A stretch of DNA of 25,256 nucleotides from DATHBD01 sp035296325 (GCA_035296325.1 DATHBD010000064.1:1-25256), one strand, 5' to 3'. Shown: positions 6,558 through 14,662, counted from the stretch's first letter. Notes: generated from the letters alone by a model not told the origin. Numbers and translations: made by a program.

Positions 6558-7906
6558 CCCGGTACTGGGCCGAGTACGCCTGGCTGGGCGGGGACACGCC
6601 GGCAGCCGACGTGCTGATCGAGTACCAGGCGGGGCGGTTCACGACGGTGGCACCGGGCGTGCCGGCACCGGCCAACGCGGTACAGCTCGCCGGGCTGACC
6701 CTGCCAGGGCTGGCCAACGCGCACTCCCACGCCTTCCACCGCGCGCTGCGCGGGCGCACCGCCCGGGGCGCGAATCAGGGCACGTACTGGAACTGGCGCG
6801 AGCAGATGTACGCGGTGGCCGACCGGCTCGACCCGGACTCGTACCACGAACTCGCCACCGCCGTGTACGCCGAAATGGCCCTGGCCGGCATCACCTGCGT
6901 CGGGGAGTTCAACTACCTGCACCACGCACCCGGGGGGCGGCGCTACGCCGATCCCAACGCAATGAGCGAAGCGCTGGTGGCGGCGGCCGCGTCGGCAGGG
7001 ATCCGGATCACGCTCCTGGACTCCTGCTACCTGACCGCAACCGTGGATGGCGCGCCGCTGGAGGGCCCGCAGCTGCGGTTCGGGGACGGCGACGCCGCCG
7101 CATGGGCCGCCCGGGTGCACGACTTCCGGGTCAACGGCCGGCACGCCCGGCTCGGCGCGGCGATCCACAGCATCCGCGCCGTGCCGGCGGGCCAACTGCC
7201 CGACATCGTGGCCGCCTCGACGGGCCGGCCGCTGCACACGCACGTCTGCGAACAGCCAGCCGAGGTCGAGGCCTCGCTTCTCCACTATGGACGGACGCCG
7301 GTGGCGGTGTTCGCCGGGGCGGGGGTGCTACGCCCGGGGGCGACCGCCGTCCACGCCACCCACCTGACCGAGGCCGACCGCGCCGAGTTGAGCGCCAGCG
7401 GAGCGGCGGTGTGCCTGTGCCCCACGACGGAGCGGGATCTCGGCGACGGCATCGGCCCCGGGCGCGCGCTCGCAGACAGCGGCGTGCCGCTGTGCCTGGG
7501 CACCGACAGCCAGGTCACCATCGACCTGTTTCAGGAGGCGGCCGCCGTCGAGGCGCATGAACGGCTGCGTACCGGCCGGCGCGGACACTTCACTGCCGAC
7601 GAATTGCTCACCGCGGCGACCGCGGCCGGCCACGCGGCGCTGGGCTGGGCGGACGCCGGCCGGATCGCGGTAGGCGCCCGAGCGGACCTGGTGACCGTGG
7701 CACTCACCACACCTCGGACCGCTGGCGCCGACCCGGCCAACCTGATCTTCACCGCGACCGCGGCCGATGTGACCACGGTCCTCATCGACGGGCGCCCGGT
7801 GGTGCGGGAGGGCCAGCACGAGGCGATGCCGGATCTCGCTGCGCGGCTCGCCCACTGCGTCACGGCGGTGAATCCGGACCAGCGCCGACGAGCCGCGCTC
7901 CGGTGA
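6548..7906 (+). CDS. hutF: Formimidoylglutamate deiminase (HutF)
   Basis: A 452-residue amidohydrolase-superfamily enzyme that converts N-formimino-L-glutamate to N-formylglutamate and ammonia in histidine catabolism. The expected metal and catalytic residues are present: HSH (H59, H61), HSIRAV (H207), THVCEQ (H232, E235), HATHL (H269) and GTDS (D320). The family segments WNWREQMYAVADRLDPDSY, YADPNAM and CPTTERDLGDGIGPGRAL are all recognisable. Two usually conserved positions differ: GEFNYLHH has Asn122 where I expect His, and D320-S-Q has Gln322 where His is usual. The ATG start lies inside the preceding M20 gene (10-nt overlap), so the two are co-translated. No hutH, hutU or hutI is present nearby. 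The 3' end abuts a truncated surface-protein gene. Confidence 0.9.
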   Translation: MAVTRYWAEYAWLGGDTPAADVLIEYQAGRFTTVAPGVPAPANAVQLAGLTLPGLANAHSHAFHRALRGRTARGANQGTYWNWREQMYAVADRLDPDSYHELATAVYAEMALAGITCVGEFNYLHHAPGGRRYADPNAMSEALVAAAASAGIRITLLDSCYLTATVDGAPLEGPQLRFGDGDAAAWAARVHDFRVNGRHARLGAAIHSIRAVPAGQLPDIVAASTGRPLHTHVCEQPAEVEASLLHYGRTPVAVFAGAGVLRPGATAVHATHLTEADRAELSASGAAVCLCPTTERDLGDGIGPGRALADSGVPLCLGTDSQVTIDLFQEAAAVEAHERLRTGRRGHFTADELLTAATAAGHAALGWADAGRIAVGARADLVTVALTTPRTAGADPANLIFTATAADVTTVLIDGRPVVREGQHEAMPDLAARLAHCVTAVNPDQRRRAALR

Positions 7907-8834
7907 CCCGCAGTCCCCCAAGTTCACCGTCGGCGAGGAATTCGAGGTGTATGTGGCCCGCACCGCCAAGCTCCCGGTCACGCTCGACCGGACGTTGGGC
8001 AGATCCGGTGCAGCAGGCTCCTTCACGATCACGCTGGCCTCCGAGGCGCCGATTGCGGCGTATGCCAGGACCGTCGAGGTTCCCGTCCAGGTCCCGCCAC
8101 TGGGCGTGGACGTGGTGGCAATCGCCGAGGACGTGTTCCTGGCTGACGCCGAGGGCAATCCGACCACGACCCCGGTGCCGCCGGGCGGCATCGGCGTGCT
8201 GCTCGTCGCATTCGCGAACGTGGGGGACGTGGCCGGACGGGGATATCGGGTCTCCGCGACGCTGCCGGCGCAGACGTCCTTCGCCGCGGCCCCGGAGGGT
8301 TGCACCATCGCCGCCGGCGGCCGCAGCGTGACGTGCGAGGACACCGACGCGGTCCTTCCGGCGGTGGAGTACGAGCCCGGCGCGACGGACCCCGACGACG
8401 GCACCGTCGCGGGCCTCGAGGGCCGGTTCGCGGTCGAGGTCGCGGACGGCGCGCCAGCGCCGGCGGTGCTGGCGGGCGGCGTGTTCACCGCCGCCGCACT
8501 GGGCGAAGCCCCGGCGGCCACCACCCTGTCGGCCCAGGCCCGCCAGGCCGGTGCGGTGGCCAACCTGCCCGAAGGCATCAGCGTTGCCAACCCGGAGCAT
8601 TTCGAGGACGCCGACCCGAGCGACAACCGCGCCGACTTCAAGGTGCACGTCGCCACGCCGAACTCGGGTGGCAACGGCGGCGGGGGCCCGATCCTGCCGG
8701 TCACCGGCCCGGAGGCCGGCGTGCCCGGCGGCATCGGTGGAGCGGCGCTACTGCTGGGCGGCGCGCTGTACTTCGTCGCCCGGCGTCGCCGGGTGGTGCT
8801 GGTCGCCCCCGGGGACGAGCGCCCGACCGCGTAG
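7872..8834 (+). pseudogene. LPXTG cell-wall-anchored surface protein, 5'-truncated remnant
   Basis: The frame is open from 7872 (after TGA 7869-7871) to TAG 8832-8834 and encodes about 320 residues of an exported protein: an Ig/DUF11-like beta-rich region with paired Cys (GCTIAAGGRSVTCED), then a Gly-rich linker, the sortase motif LPVTG, a hydrophobic helix (GGIGGAALLLGGALYFVA) and the basic tail RRRR. A sortase substrate needs a signal peptide, but none exists. The readable sequence (SGDPQSPKFTVGEEFEVYVA) begins before any start codon and runs straight out of the 3' end of hutF. The first usable starts (GTG 7947, ATG-like 7953) would give a protein that cannot be exported. This looks like the 3' part left after a deletion or rearrangement joined it to hutF. 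Confidence 0.7.
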
Positions 8835-9068
8835 CAACCAGGGAACCGCAGATCTGCATGCCCGAAACGGCACAGCGTCGGGTCCGGTGGTGCTGGACGC
8901 GCGGACTTGCGGCACCCGCGGTTGCTGCCGGACACACCGCCGGTACACCCGTCCCAGGGTCGGCGGAGACACGGCCCGGCCCGGCGGGCTGAGCAGATCC
9001 TGGATTTTCCGATGAATCGTCGTCATCCTGCATAGAAAGATCCAGTAACCGCCGATCAAAGGGGAATC

Positions 9069-9920
9069 ATGACTCCGCCGCACCCGCCGCCACCGGCCGA
9101 CCCGCCGCACGAGCCGGCGCCGCACGACCAGCCACAGCCGCCGAACCACCAAACCGGCCCGCCGGACCACCAGCCGCGGCCGCCGGACCACCAGCCCGGC
9201 GCGGGTGCCGCTCCGCCGCCGCCCTCCGGCTACCAACCCGCTCCAGGGACCACGCCGCCGGGGGCATCCGGTTATCCGCTGGCGCCGCCGAAGAAGCGCA
9301 AAGTCTGGCTCTGGGTGGTGCTCGGCATCATCGCGGTCCTCCTGCTCTGCTGCGGTGCCTTAGGGATCCTGCTGGCGGTTAGAGCCAACGAACCACAGAC
9401 CGGCGCGACGGCACCGTCGGCTCCGGCGTCCGTTCCGGCGTCCGACAGCGCCTCAGGGGCCGCGCCGGTCGTACCACCGGCCGCCGAGGCCCCGGCCGCC
9501 GAACCATCCGACCGGATCGCCAAGGTGCCGCTGGGGACGCCGGTGCGCGACGGAAAGTTCGAGTTCACTGTGGAGAAGGCCGCGTGCGGCCAGTCCAAGG
9601 TCGGCACCGACTTCCTGGGCGCGACCGCGCAGGGGCAGTTCTGCCTGGTCACGCTCAGCGTCAAGAACATCGGCACGAAGCCGCAGTCGTTCAGCGACGG
9701 CGCGCAGAAGGCCTACGGCAGGACGGGTGAAGAGTTCGGCACGGACAGCTCCGCGTCGCTCTACGCCAACACCGACCAGCAGGTCTGGCTCAAGGAGATC
9801 AACCCGGGCAACACGCTGCGCGGCGTGATCGTGTTCGACATCCCGAAGGACGCGACGATCGCCGAACTCGAGCTGCACGACTCGATGTTCTCCGGCGGCG
9901 CCAAGGTGACCGTCGGCTGA
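9069..9920 (+). CDS. Membrane-anchored DUF4352 protein with Pro-rich N-terminus
   Basis: A 283-residue protein with a cytoplasmic Pro/His/Gln-rich N-terminal tail (1-75), a basic KKRK stop, one membrane helix (about 79-104), an Ala/Pro/Ser-rich linker, and an extracellular domain from about 152. The latter fits the DUF4352 (telokin-like Ig) fold: GKFEFTVEKAACG, LVTLSVKNIGTKPQSF, and the terminal beta strands GVIVFDIPKDATIAELELHD. Such proteins are common exported actinobacterial proteins of unknown role. ATG 9069 is preceded by AAAGGGG with a 4-nt gap. The gene is separated from the surface-protein remnant by 234 bases and converges on rdgB across a strong hairpin. Confidence 0.85.
   Translation: MTPPHPPPPADPPHEPAPHDQPQPPNHQTGPPDHQPRPPDHQPGAGAAPPPPSGYQPAPGTTPPGASGYPLAPPKKRKVWLWVVLGIIAVLLLCCGALGILLAVRANEPQTGATAPSAPASVPASDSASGAAPVVPPAAEAPAAEPSDRIAKVPLGTPVRDGKFEFTVEKAACGQSKVGTDFLGATAQGQFCLVTLSVKNIGTKPQSFSDGAQKAYGRTGEEFGTDSSASLYANTDQQVWLKEINPGNTLRGVIVFDIPKDATIAELELHDSMFSGGAKVTVG
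9138..9200. repeat. Three tandem 21-bp units in the Pro-rich tail
   Basis: Units start at 9138, 9159 and 9180 and each encode a heptad of the PPDHQxx type. The last two are nearly identical at DNA level. Length variation here would change only the cytoplasmic tail of the DUF4352 protein. Confidence 0.8.
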
Positions 9921-9948
9921 GGAGTCGCCGTCGATCTGACGCACCACC

Positions 9949-10011
9949 ATGATCCGGTAGCTCGATGGTCGCTGAACCCGCCGTCGAGCGACCAGCCGTT
10001 TACCGGATCAT
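9949..10011. terminator. Bidirectional two-step hairpin between convergent genes
   Basis: An 11-bp perfect inverted repeat (ATGATCCGGTA at 9949-9959, TACCGGATCAT at 10001-10011) encloses a second perfect 8-bp stem (TGGTCGCT at 9966-9973, AGCGACCA at 9987-9994) with a 13-nt loop. The outer arm touches the rdgB stop codon. It lies between the DUF4352 gene and rdgB, which converge, so it most likely terminates both. Confidence 0.75.
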
Positions 10012-10634
10012 CAACGCGCGACCGGTGTCCACACCGCCCCGGCCCAGGCCGCCAGCTCACGGAATGCCTGGCCGCGATGGCTGATCGCGTCCTTCTCGGG
10101 CGGTGTCAGCTCCGCGTTCGTCCGCTCCTGCCCGTCAGCGACGAAGATCGGGTCGTACCCGAAGCCGCCGTCGCCCCGCGGCGAGCGCACCAGCCGCCCG
10201 GGCATCCGACCGTGCGCCACAAACTCGCGGCCATCGGGCAGCACGACGGCGGCCGCGCACACGAATGCCGCGCCCAGATGCTCATCCGGCACGTCGCTCA
10301 ACTGAGCGAGCAGCAGCTCGAGGTTGGCGACGTCGTCGCCGTGCCGGCCGGCCCAGCGGGCGCTGAACACGCCGGGCATCCCGGCCAGGGCGTCCACCGC
10401 GATACCTGAGTCGTCAGCCACCGTGGGCAGTTTGGTCGCTGCGGCCCCCTGCCTCGCCTTGATCAACGCATTCTCCTGGAACGTGAGGCCGGTCTCGGGC
10501 AGCTCCGGATAGTCCGGCACGTCGCCCAGCCCGACCAGCTCCACCGAGCCCGCACCCATCGCGTCGTCCAGGATGCGCCGCAGCTCGACGAGCTTCTTGC
10601 CGTTTCGCGTGGCCAGCAGCACCCGCGTGGTCAC
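10011..10634 (-). CDS. rdgB: RdgB/HAM1 family dITP/XTP pyrophosphatase
   Basis: A 207-residue cytoplasmic house-cleaning enzyme that hydrolyses non-canonical purine triphosphates (ITP, dITP, XTP) to monophosphates and so prevents their incorporation into DNA and RNA. The family signatures are all present: LLATRNGKKLVELRRIL at the N-terminus, TFQENALIKA, the catalytic VADDSGI, GFGYDPIF, and the C-terminal ISHRGQA. Its GTG start at 10634 overlaps the rph stop as GTGA, so it is translationally coupled to rph, in the order found in many actinobacteria (Rv1340-Rv1341 in M. tuberculosis). Confidence 0.95.
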   Translation of the reverse strand: MTTRVLLATRNGKKLVELRRILDDAMGAGSVELVGLGDVPDYPELPETGLTFQENALIKARQGAAATKLPTVADDSGIAVDALAGMPGVFSARWAGRHGDDVANLELLLAQLSDVPDEHLGAAFVCAAAVVLPDGREFVAHGRMPGRLVRSPRGDGGFGYDPIFVADGQERTNAELTPPEKDAISHRGQAFRELAAWAGAVWTPVAR

Positions 10635-11359
10635 GAGGCGAGAACCTCCTCCTGGTACAGCGCCAGCTCGGCGCAGCCCGCACCGGCGAGGTCGAGGAGA
10701 TGGTTCAACTCGTCGCGGGTGAAGACCGACTGCTCGCCGGTGCCCTGCACCTCGACATACTCCCCGTGGCCGGTGCACACGACGTTCATGTCGACGTCGG
10801 CGACCACGTCCTCCTCGTAGCACAGGTCGAGTCGCGGCTGGCCGCCGATCACGCCGACACTGACCGCGGCGACCGACCGGTGCAGCACCTGGGACGGCTT
10901 GCCGTGCAGCGAGCCCTTGCCGGCCAGCCAGGTGACCGCATCGTGCAGCGCCACGTAGGCGCCGGTGATCGCCGCGGTCCGGGTGCCGCCGTCGGCCTGG
11001 AGCACGTCGCAGTCGATCACGATGGAGTTTTCGCCGAGCGCCTTGAGATCGATGCACGACCGCAGGCTGCGCCCGATCAGCCGGGAGATCTCGTGGGTCC
11101 GGCCGCCGATGCGGCCCTTCACGCTCTCCCGGTCGCTGCGGGTCGTGGTGGCGCGCGGGAGCATCGCATACTCCGCGGTGAGCCAGCCCAGCCCGGAGCC
11201 CTTGCGCCAGCGCGGCACGCCCTGGGTGACGCTCGCCGTGCACAGCACCCGGGTGGCGCCGAACTCGACGAGCACCGACCCCTCCGGATGGACACTCCAC
11301 TTCCGGGTCAGGGTGACGGGGCGGATCTGGTCAGCATCACGTCCATCGGGTCGAGCCAT
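10631..11359 (-). CDS. rph: Ribonuclease PH
   Basis: A 242-residue phosphorolytic 3'-5' exoribonuclease that trims tRNA 3' ends. Family segments include RPVTLTRKWSVHPEGSVLVEFG, here as its parts RPVTLTRKW and EGSVLVEFG, the phosphate-binding region RIGGRTHEISRLIGRSLR, IDCDVLQADGGTRTAAI, and DVDMNVVCTG. The length is standard. ATG 11359 has no Shine-Dalgarno sequence; TAGGCT sits 6 nt upstream, suggesting a leaderless transcript starting at the ATG. rdgB follows with a 4-nt overlap. It lies downstream of murI and the MBL-fold gene on the same strand, but the TAGGCT element and a repeat in the gap suggest it has its own promoter. Confidence 0.96.
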   Translation of the reverse strand: MARPDGRDADQIRPVTLTRKWSVHPEGSVLVEFGATRVLCTASVTQGVPRWRKGSGLGWLTAEYAMLPRATTTRSDRESVKGRIGGRTHEISRLIGRSLRSCIDLKALGENSIVIDCDVLQADGGTRTAAITGAYVALHDAVTWLAGKGSLHGKPSQVLHRSVAAVSVGVIGGQPRLDLCYEEDVVADVDMNVVCTGHGEYVEVQGTGEQSVFTRDELNHLLDLAGAGCAELALYQEEVLAS

Positions 11360-11365
11360 GCCGTC

Positions 11366-11371
11366 AGCCTA
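11366..11371 (-). promoter_or_regulatory. Leaderless-type -10 element (TAGGCT) of rph
   Basis: TAGGCT on the minus strand ends 6 nt before ATG 11359 (spacer GACGGC). The same 11-nt TAGGCTGACGG occurs before pncB. No clear -35 was seen. Confidence 0.5.
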
Positions 11372-11404
11372 GAGGAGACCACCGACACCACTCGGCAGGC
11401 TCCG

Positions 11405-11456
11405 GCGTATGCCTGCGTCAGATCTGCGTATGCCTGCGTATGGCTGCGTCAGATCT
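11405..11456. repeat. Imperfect 21-bp direct repeat at the MBL-gene 3' end
   Basis: A 21-bp unit at 11405-11425 recurs at 11436-11456 with one mismatch, separated by a 10-bp partial copy (GCGTATGCCT) at 11426-11435. The second copy includes the last codons and stop of the MBL-fold gene, so the tract looks like a local duplication of the gene end. Confidence 0.75.
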
Positions 11457-12198
11457 GGTACCGGCAGCCCGGCCGGACGATCTCCACCGGCCCGTCGTAG
11501 GTGCTGCGCGCCGCGTCGTACGTCGCGGCCTCGCTCCCCCACGGAGTGACCAGGTGGGTCAGCAGCAGCATTCCGACTCCGGCGCGGGTCGCCTGCTCCC
11601 CCGCCTCCCGCCCGGTCAGGTGCAGGTCAGGCGGGTTTTCCATGTCATCGAGGTAGCTCGCCTCACACAGGAACACGTCGGCGTCCTTGGCCAGCCGGGT
11701 GAGGCTGTCGCACGGGGCGGTGTCGGCGGAGTACGCCAGTACCCGGTTGTCGTGCTCGATGCGGACGCCGAACGTCTCGATCGGATGGTTCACCCGGTCC
11801 ACGGTCACCCGCAGCGGGCCGATCGGAAAGGTGCCCGGCTGCAGGGTGTAGAACGTGTACACGTCATCCAGCGGGCCCTCCTCTGGACTGAAGTAGGCCG
11901 CGGCGAGCCGTTCCGGTGCCCCGGCCGGGGCGTACAGCGGGATGGGCGGCAGCTTCCCGCCCGGCGCATACCGGCGGACGACCACGTAGGAGCAGGCGTC
12001 CAGGCAGTGATCGGCGTGCAGGTGCGACAGCAGGATGGCGTCCACCGTGTGCAGCCCGGAAAATCGCTGCAGGGCGCTCAACGAGCCGGTGCCGAAGTCC
12101 ATCAGCAGGCGGAACCCGGCGGCCTCGATGAGGTACGCCGAACACGCCGCCTCCGGTCCGGGAAAACTTCCCGCGCAGCCCAGCACGGTCATCCTCAT
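11449..12198 (-). CDS. MBL-fold hydrolase, Rv1339-like (candidate cAMP phosphodiesterase)
   Basis: A 249-residue metallo-beta-lactamase-fold protein with the zinc motif SHLHADHCLD (HxHxDH), then VNHPIETFGVRI, YSADTAPCDSL, CEASYLDD, HLTGREAGEQA and LLLTHLVTPW. Its position directly after murI and before rph-rdgB equals that of M. tuberculosis Rv1339, described as an atypical class II cAMP phosphodiesterase; the same activity here is inferred from family and synteny. The ATG start at 12198 overlaps the murI stop by 4 nt (ATGA), so it is translationally coupled to murI. Confidence 0.88.
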   Translation of the reverse strand: MRMTVLGCAGSFPGPEAACSAYLIEAAGFRLLMDFGTGSLSALQRFSGLHTVDAILLSHLHADHCLDACSYVVVRRYAPGGKLPPIPLYAPAGAPERLAAAYFSPEEGPLDDVYTFYTLQPGTFPIGPLRVTVDRVNHPIETFGVRIEHDNRVLAYSADTAPCDSLTRLAKDADVFLCEASYLDDMENPPDLHLTGREAGEQATRAGVGMLLLTHLVTPWGSEAATYDAARSTYDGPVEIVRPGCRYQI

Positions 12199-13121
12199 CG
12201 GGGTAGCCGATCACTGAGCCGCCCGCCGACCCTCACCGAGGCGGCCAACCCGTCCGCGAACCGCAGCTCGTCGGCATCCGCCGGCCCGCTTGCCACCGGG
12301 GCGTCGGCCACCGGGGCGCCGGCGACACTCGGGGAGGCGCTGGCCGCGGCGGCCTCCGGCCCGATGAACCGGGAGGCGAGCCGGCCGAAGGGGGCGGGGT
12401 CACCGGTGGCCAGGAACCGGTGGACAGGCGCGGGTGCATCGTCGGGCCGCAGCAGGTCGCGCTCGGTCAAGGTGCGGTACACATCCTTGGCGGTCTCGTC
12501 GGCGCTGGACACCAGCGTCACGCCGTCTCCCATCACTAGCCCGATCACGCCGGCGAGCAGAGGATAGTGCGTGCACCCGAGCACGAGTGTGTCGACCTGC
12601 GCCCGCTGCAGCGGCTCCAGGTAGCCGCTGGCCAGGCCCAGCAGCGCCCGCCCCGAGGTGATCCCCCGCTCCACGAAGTCGACGAACTGCGGACACGCCG
12701 CGCTGGTCACCCGGACCTGTGGCGCCGCGGCGAACGCGTCCGCGTACGCCCCGCTGTGCACGGTCGCGGCGGTGCCGATGACGCCGATGTGCCCGTTGCG
12801 GGTGGCGGCAACGGCGCGCCGCACCGCCGGTCGGATCACCTCGACCACCGGAATGTCGTAGCGCTCGCGCGCATCGTGCAGACAGGCGGCGGAGGCCGAG
12901 TTGCACGCCAGCACGAGCAGCTTGACGCCCTGGTCCACGAGGCGGTCCAGACAGGCCAACGCGTATCGACGGACGTCGGCGATCGGCTTCGGGCCGTACG
13001 GCACGTGCGCGGTGTCACCGAGGTAGATCACCTGCTCGTGCGGTAGCTGGTCGAGAATGGCGCGCGCCACCGTCAAACCGCCGACTCCTGAGTCGAAGAT
13101 ACCGATGGGCGCGTCCGTCAC
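12195..13121 (-). CDS. murI: Glutamate racemase
   Basis: A 308-residue enzyme supplying D-glutamate for peptidoglycan. The N-terminus IGIFDSGVGGLTVARAIL carries the conserved Asp (D10), LACNSASA the first catalytic Cys (C73), and LGCTHYPLL the second (C183). After the racemase core an Ala/Pro/Ser-rich C-terminal extension of about 60 residues is present, probably disordered. GTG 13121 is chosen because the conserved sequence begins at once and TAGGCT lies 7 nt upstream; ATG 13175 would add 18 unconserved residues. It heads a unit with the MBL-fold gene (4-nt overlap). Confidence 0.95.
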   Translation of the reverse strand: MTDAPIGIFDSGVGGLTVARAILDQLPHEQVIYLGDTAHVPYGPKPIADVRRYALACLDRLVDQGVKLLVLACNSASAACLHDARERYDIPVVEVIRPAVRRAVAATRNGHIGVIGTAATVHSGAYADAFAAAPQVRVTSAACPQFVDFVERGITSGRALLGLASGYLEPLQRAQVDTLVLGCTHYPLLAGVIGLVMGDGVTLVSSADETAKDVYRTLTERDLLRPDDAPAPVHRFLATGDPAPFGRLASRFIGPEAAAASASPSVAGAPVADAPVASGPADADELRFADGLAASVRVGGRLSDRLPR

Positions 13122-13128
13122 GCAGCGC

Positions 13129-13134
13129 AGCCTA
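13129..13134 (-). promoter_or_regulatory. Leaderless-type -10 element (TAGGCT) of murI
   Basis: TAGGCT on the minus strand ends 7 nt before GTG 13121, and no Shine-Dalgarno sequence is present. Confidence 0.45.
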
Positions 13135-13207
13135 CGCCCCGGATCCCGGACCCTCCGCACGATCACGGGGGTCATGTCGAGAACGTGACAGCCGCACCCG
13201 GCGCAGC

Positions 13208-13225
13208 GGCGTGGCGCGTCACGCC
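13208..13225. promoter_or_regulatory. Inverted repeat in the murI/membrane-protein divergent gap
   Basis: GGCGTG/CACGCC arms with a 6-nt centre (GCGCGT) lie between the divergently read murI and small membrane protein genes. It could be an operator, but nothing ties it to a regulator. Confidence 0.25.
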
Positions 13226-13307
13226 TCGGGTCGCCGGTCGGTTACACAGGTTGCAGTGATTCGTGACCACGCGTGTCTTCGCTGGTCAGGCAGGGCGGGA
13301 GAGTGCG

Positions 13308-13700
13308 GTGACGATCGATACCGGTAGGCCGGAGGAGCGTGGGCGACCCGGTCCGACCGCCGCCGGGGACGGGCGCTTTGCCGCGGCGCTGGCCGCACGG
13401 TTCCGGCTCCCGGTCGCCGCGGACCCGGCCCCCGGGATCCGCCGGGTCGCCGGGCTCAGCGTCTGGGCGGCCGTGCTGGGCCTCGGCGGCATCATGGTCG
13501 CGCTGCGCGCCGTCCTCGGCCTCATCACCATCGGTGCCTGGTGGTTCGGCCCGGCCGTCGTCGCCACCGGCCTGGTGGGGCTGCTGTGCACGGTCGGCGC
13601 ATTCGCCAGCGTGCACCGACGGGTCCTCCCGTGGGTTCTGCTCGGCAGCGCCACCGGGGCGCTGCTGGCAGGGTGGACGCTCACCGGCGTCAGTCGCTGA
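13308..13700 (+). CDS. Small membrane protein of unknown function
   Basis: A 130-residue protein with a hydrophilic N-terminal third (about 45 residues, Gly/Arg/Pro-rich) and three predicted membrane helices: GLSVWAAVLGLGGIMVAL, WWFGPAVVATGLVGLLCTV and VLPWVLLGSATGALLAGW. I recognise no family. GTG 13308 is preferred because GGGAG lies about 8 nt upstream; GTG 13263 is an in-frame alternative. It is read opposite to both murI and cysM, and its stop is only 11 bases from the cysM stop. In M. tuberculosis a rhomboid protease gene (Rv1337) occupies this slot. Confidence 0.7.
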   Translation: MTIDTGRPEERGRPGPTAAGDGRFAAALAARFRLPVAADPAPGIRRVAGLSVWAAVLGLGGIMVALRAVLGLITIGAWWFGPAVVATGLVGLLCTVGAFASVHRRVLPWVLLGSATGALLAGWTLTGVSR

Positions 13701-13711
13701 CCATCACGGGC

Positions 13712-14662
13712 TCAGGCCCAGAGCTGGCCTTCCAGCGCTGATTCGGCGTCACCCAGGGTGCCGCCGTAGGCACCCGTCGACAGGTACTTCCATCCGCCGT
13801 CGGCGACCAGGAACGCGACGTCAGCGGTACGCCCGGCCTTGGCCGCCTCATGCGCCACCGCCAGCGCGGCGTGCAGCACCGCGCCGGTGGAGAACCCGAC
13901 GAACAGGCCTTCCACCTCCACGAGCTGCCGGGTCCGCAGCACCGCATCCCGGGTACCGACCGAGAAGCGCCGGGTCAGCACCGATGCGTCGTAGAGTTCC
14001 GGCACATACCCCTCGTCGATGTTGCGCAGGCCGTACACGAGTTCGCCGTAGCGCGGCTCGGCCGCGACGATCTCGATGCCCTCGACCTTCTCGCGCAGGA
14101 ACCGGCCAACCCCCATCAGCGTGCCGGTGGTGCCCAGGCCGGCGACGAAGTGGGTGATCGTGGGCAGGTCGCGCAGCAGTTCCGGGCCGGTCGTGTCGTA
14201 GTGCGCCTGCGCGTTGCCGGCGTTGCCGTACTGGAAGAGCATGACCCAGTCGGGGTGGTCCGCCGCGATCTCCTTCGCCATGGCGACGGCCTTGTTCGAG
14301 CCACCGGCGGCCGGCGAGAAAATGATCTCCGCGCCGTACATCCGGAGCAGGGACACCCGCTCCGACGACACGTTCTCCGGCATCACGCAGACCAGCCGGT
14401 ATCCCCGCAGTTTCGCCACCATCGCCAGCGAGATGCCGGTGTTGCCGCTGGTCGGCTCCAGGATCGTGTCGCCGGGCCGGAGCCGGCCGGCCTCCTCGGC
14501 GGCTTTCACCATCCGCAGGGCCGGCCGGTCCTTCACGCTTCCCGTGGGATTGCGGTCCTCGAGCTTGGCCCACAACCGCACCTGCGCCGACGGCGACAGT
14601 CGGGGCAGCCCGATCAGCGGCGTGTCACCGCACGCGTCGAGCAGCGAATCGTAGCGGGCCAC
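13712..14662 (-). CDS. cysM: CysO-dependent cysteine synthase CysM (O-phosphoserine sulfhydrylase)
   Basis: A 316-residue PLP enzyme closely resembling M. tuberculosis CysM. PLP lysine motif NPTGSVKDRPA (K44), substrate loop TSGNTGISLAM (71-81), phosphate loop GLGTTGT, the segment LRNIDEGYVPELYD typical of the O-phosphoserine type, and the conserved C-terminus ALEGQLWA, which in the M. tuberculosis enzyme closes over the active site. It makes a CysO-cysteine adduct from O-phosphoserine and thiocarboxylated CysO, a route resistant to oxidative stress. GTG 14662 starts 6 bases after the cysO stop behind GAGG, forming the mec-cysO-cysM unit. Confidence 0.95.
   Translation of the reverse strand: MARYDSLLDACGDTPLIGLPRLSPSAQVRLWAKLEDRNPTGSVKDRPALRMVKAAEEAGRLRPGDTILEPTSGNTGISLAMVAKLRGYRLVCVMPENVSSERVSLLRMYGAEIIFSPAAGGSNKAVAMAKEIAADHPDWVMLFQYGNAGNAQAHYDTTGPELLRDLPTITHFVAGLGTTGTLMGVGRFLREKVEGIEIVAAEPRYGELVYGLRNIDEGYVPELYDASVLTRRFSVGTRDAVLRTRQLVEVEGLFVGFSTGAVLHAALAVAHEAAKAGRTADVAFLVADGGWKYLSTGAYGGTLGDAESALEGQLWA

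Noticed and set aside
4173..7285. Long minus-strand frames opposite GlxA, M20 and hutF
   Set aside because: They are antisense shadows; the plus-strand proteins have clear motifs while these have none.
7328..8935. 535-residue minus-strand frame opposite hutF and the LPXTG remnant
   Set aside because: Ser/Ala/Pro-rich translation with no conserved elements; the plus strand carries LPVTG and HutF motifs.
8835..9068. Possible gene or terminator in the gap after the LPXTG remnant
   Set aside because: No frame with a family match and no strong hairpin. CTGGAT/ATCCAG arms near 9000-9052 form only a bulged stem with a long loop.
13122..13175. Longer murI start at ATG 13175
   Set aside because: The added 18 residues are unconserved and would place the TAGGCT element inside the coding region; GTG 13121 begins directly at the racemase core.
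13701..13711. Terminator between the small membrane protein gene and cysM
   Set aside because: The gap is 11 bases and only a 4-bp stem (GGGC/GCCC) can be drawn.
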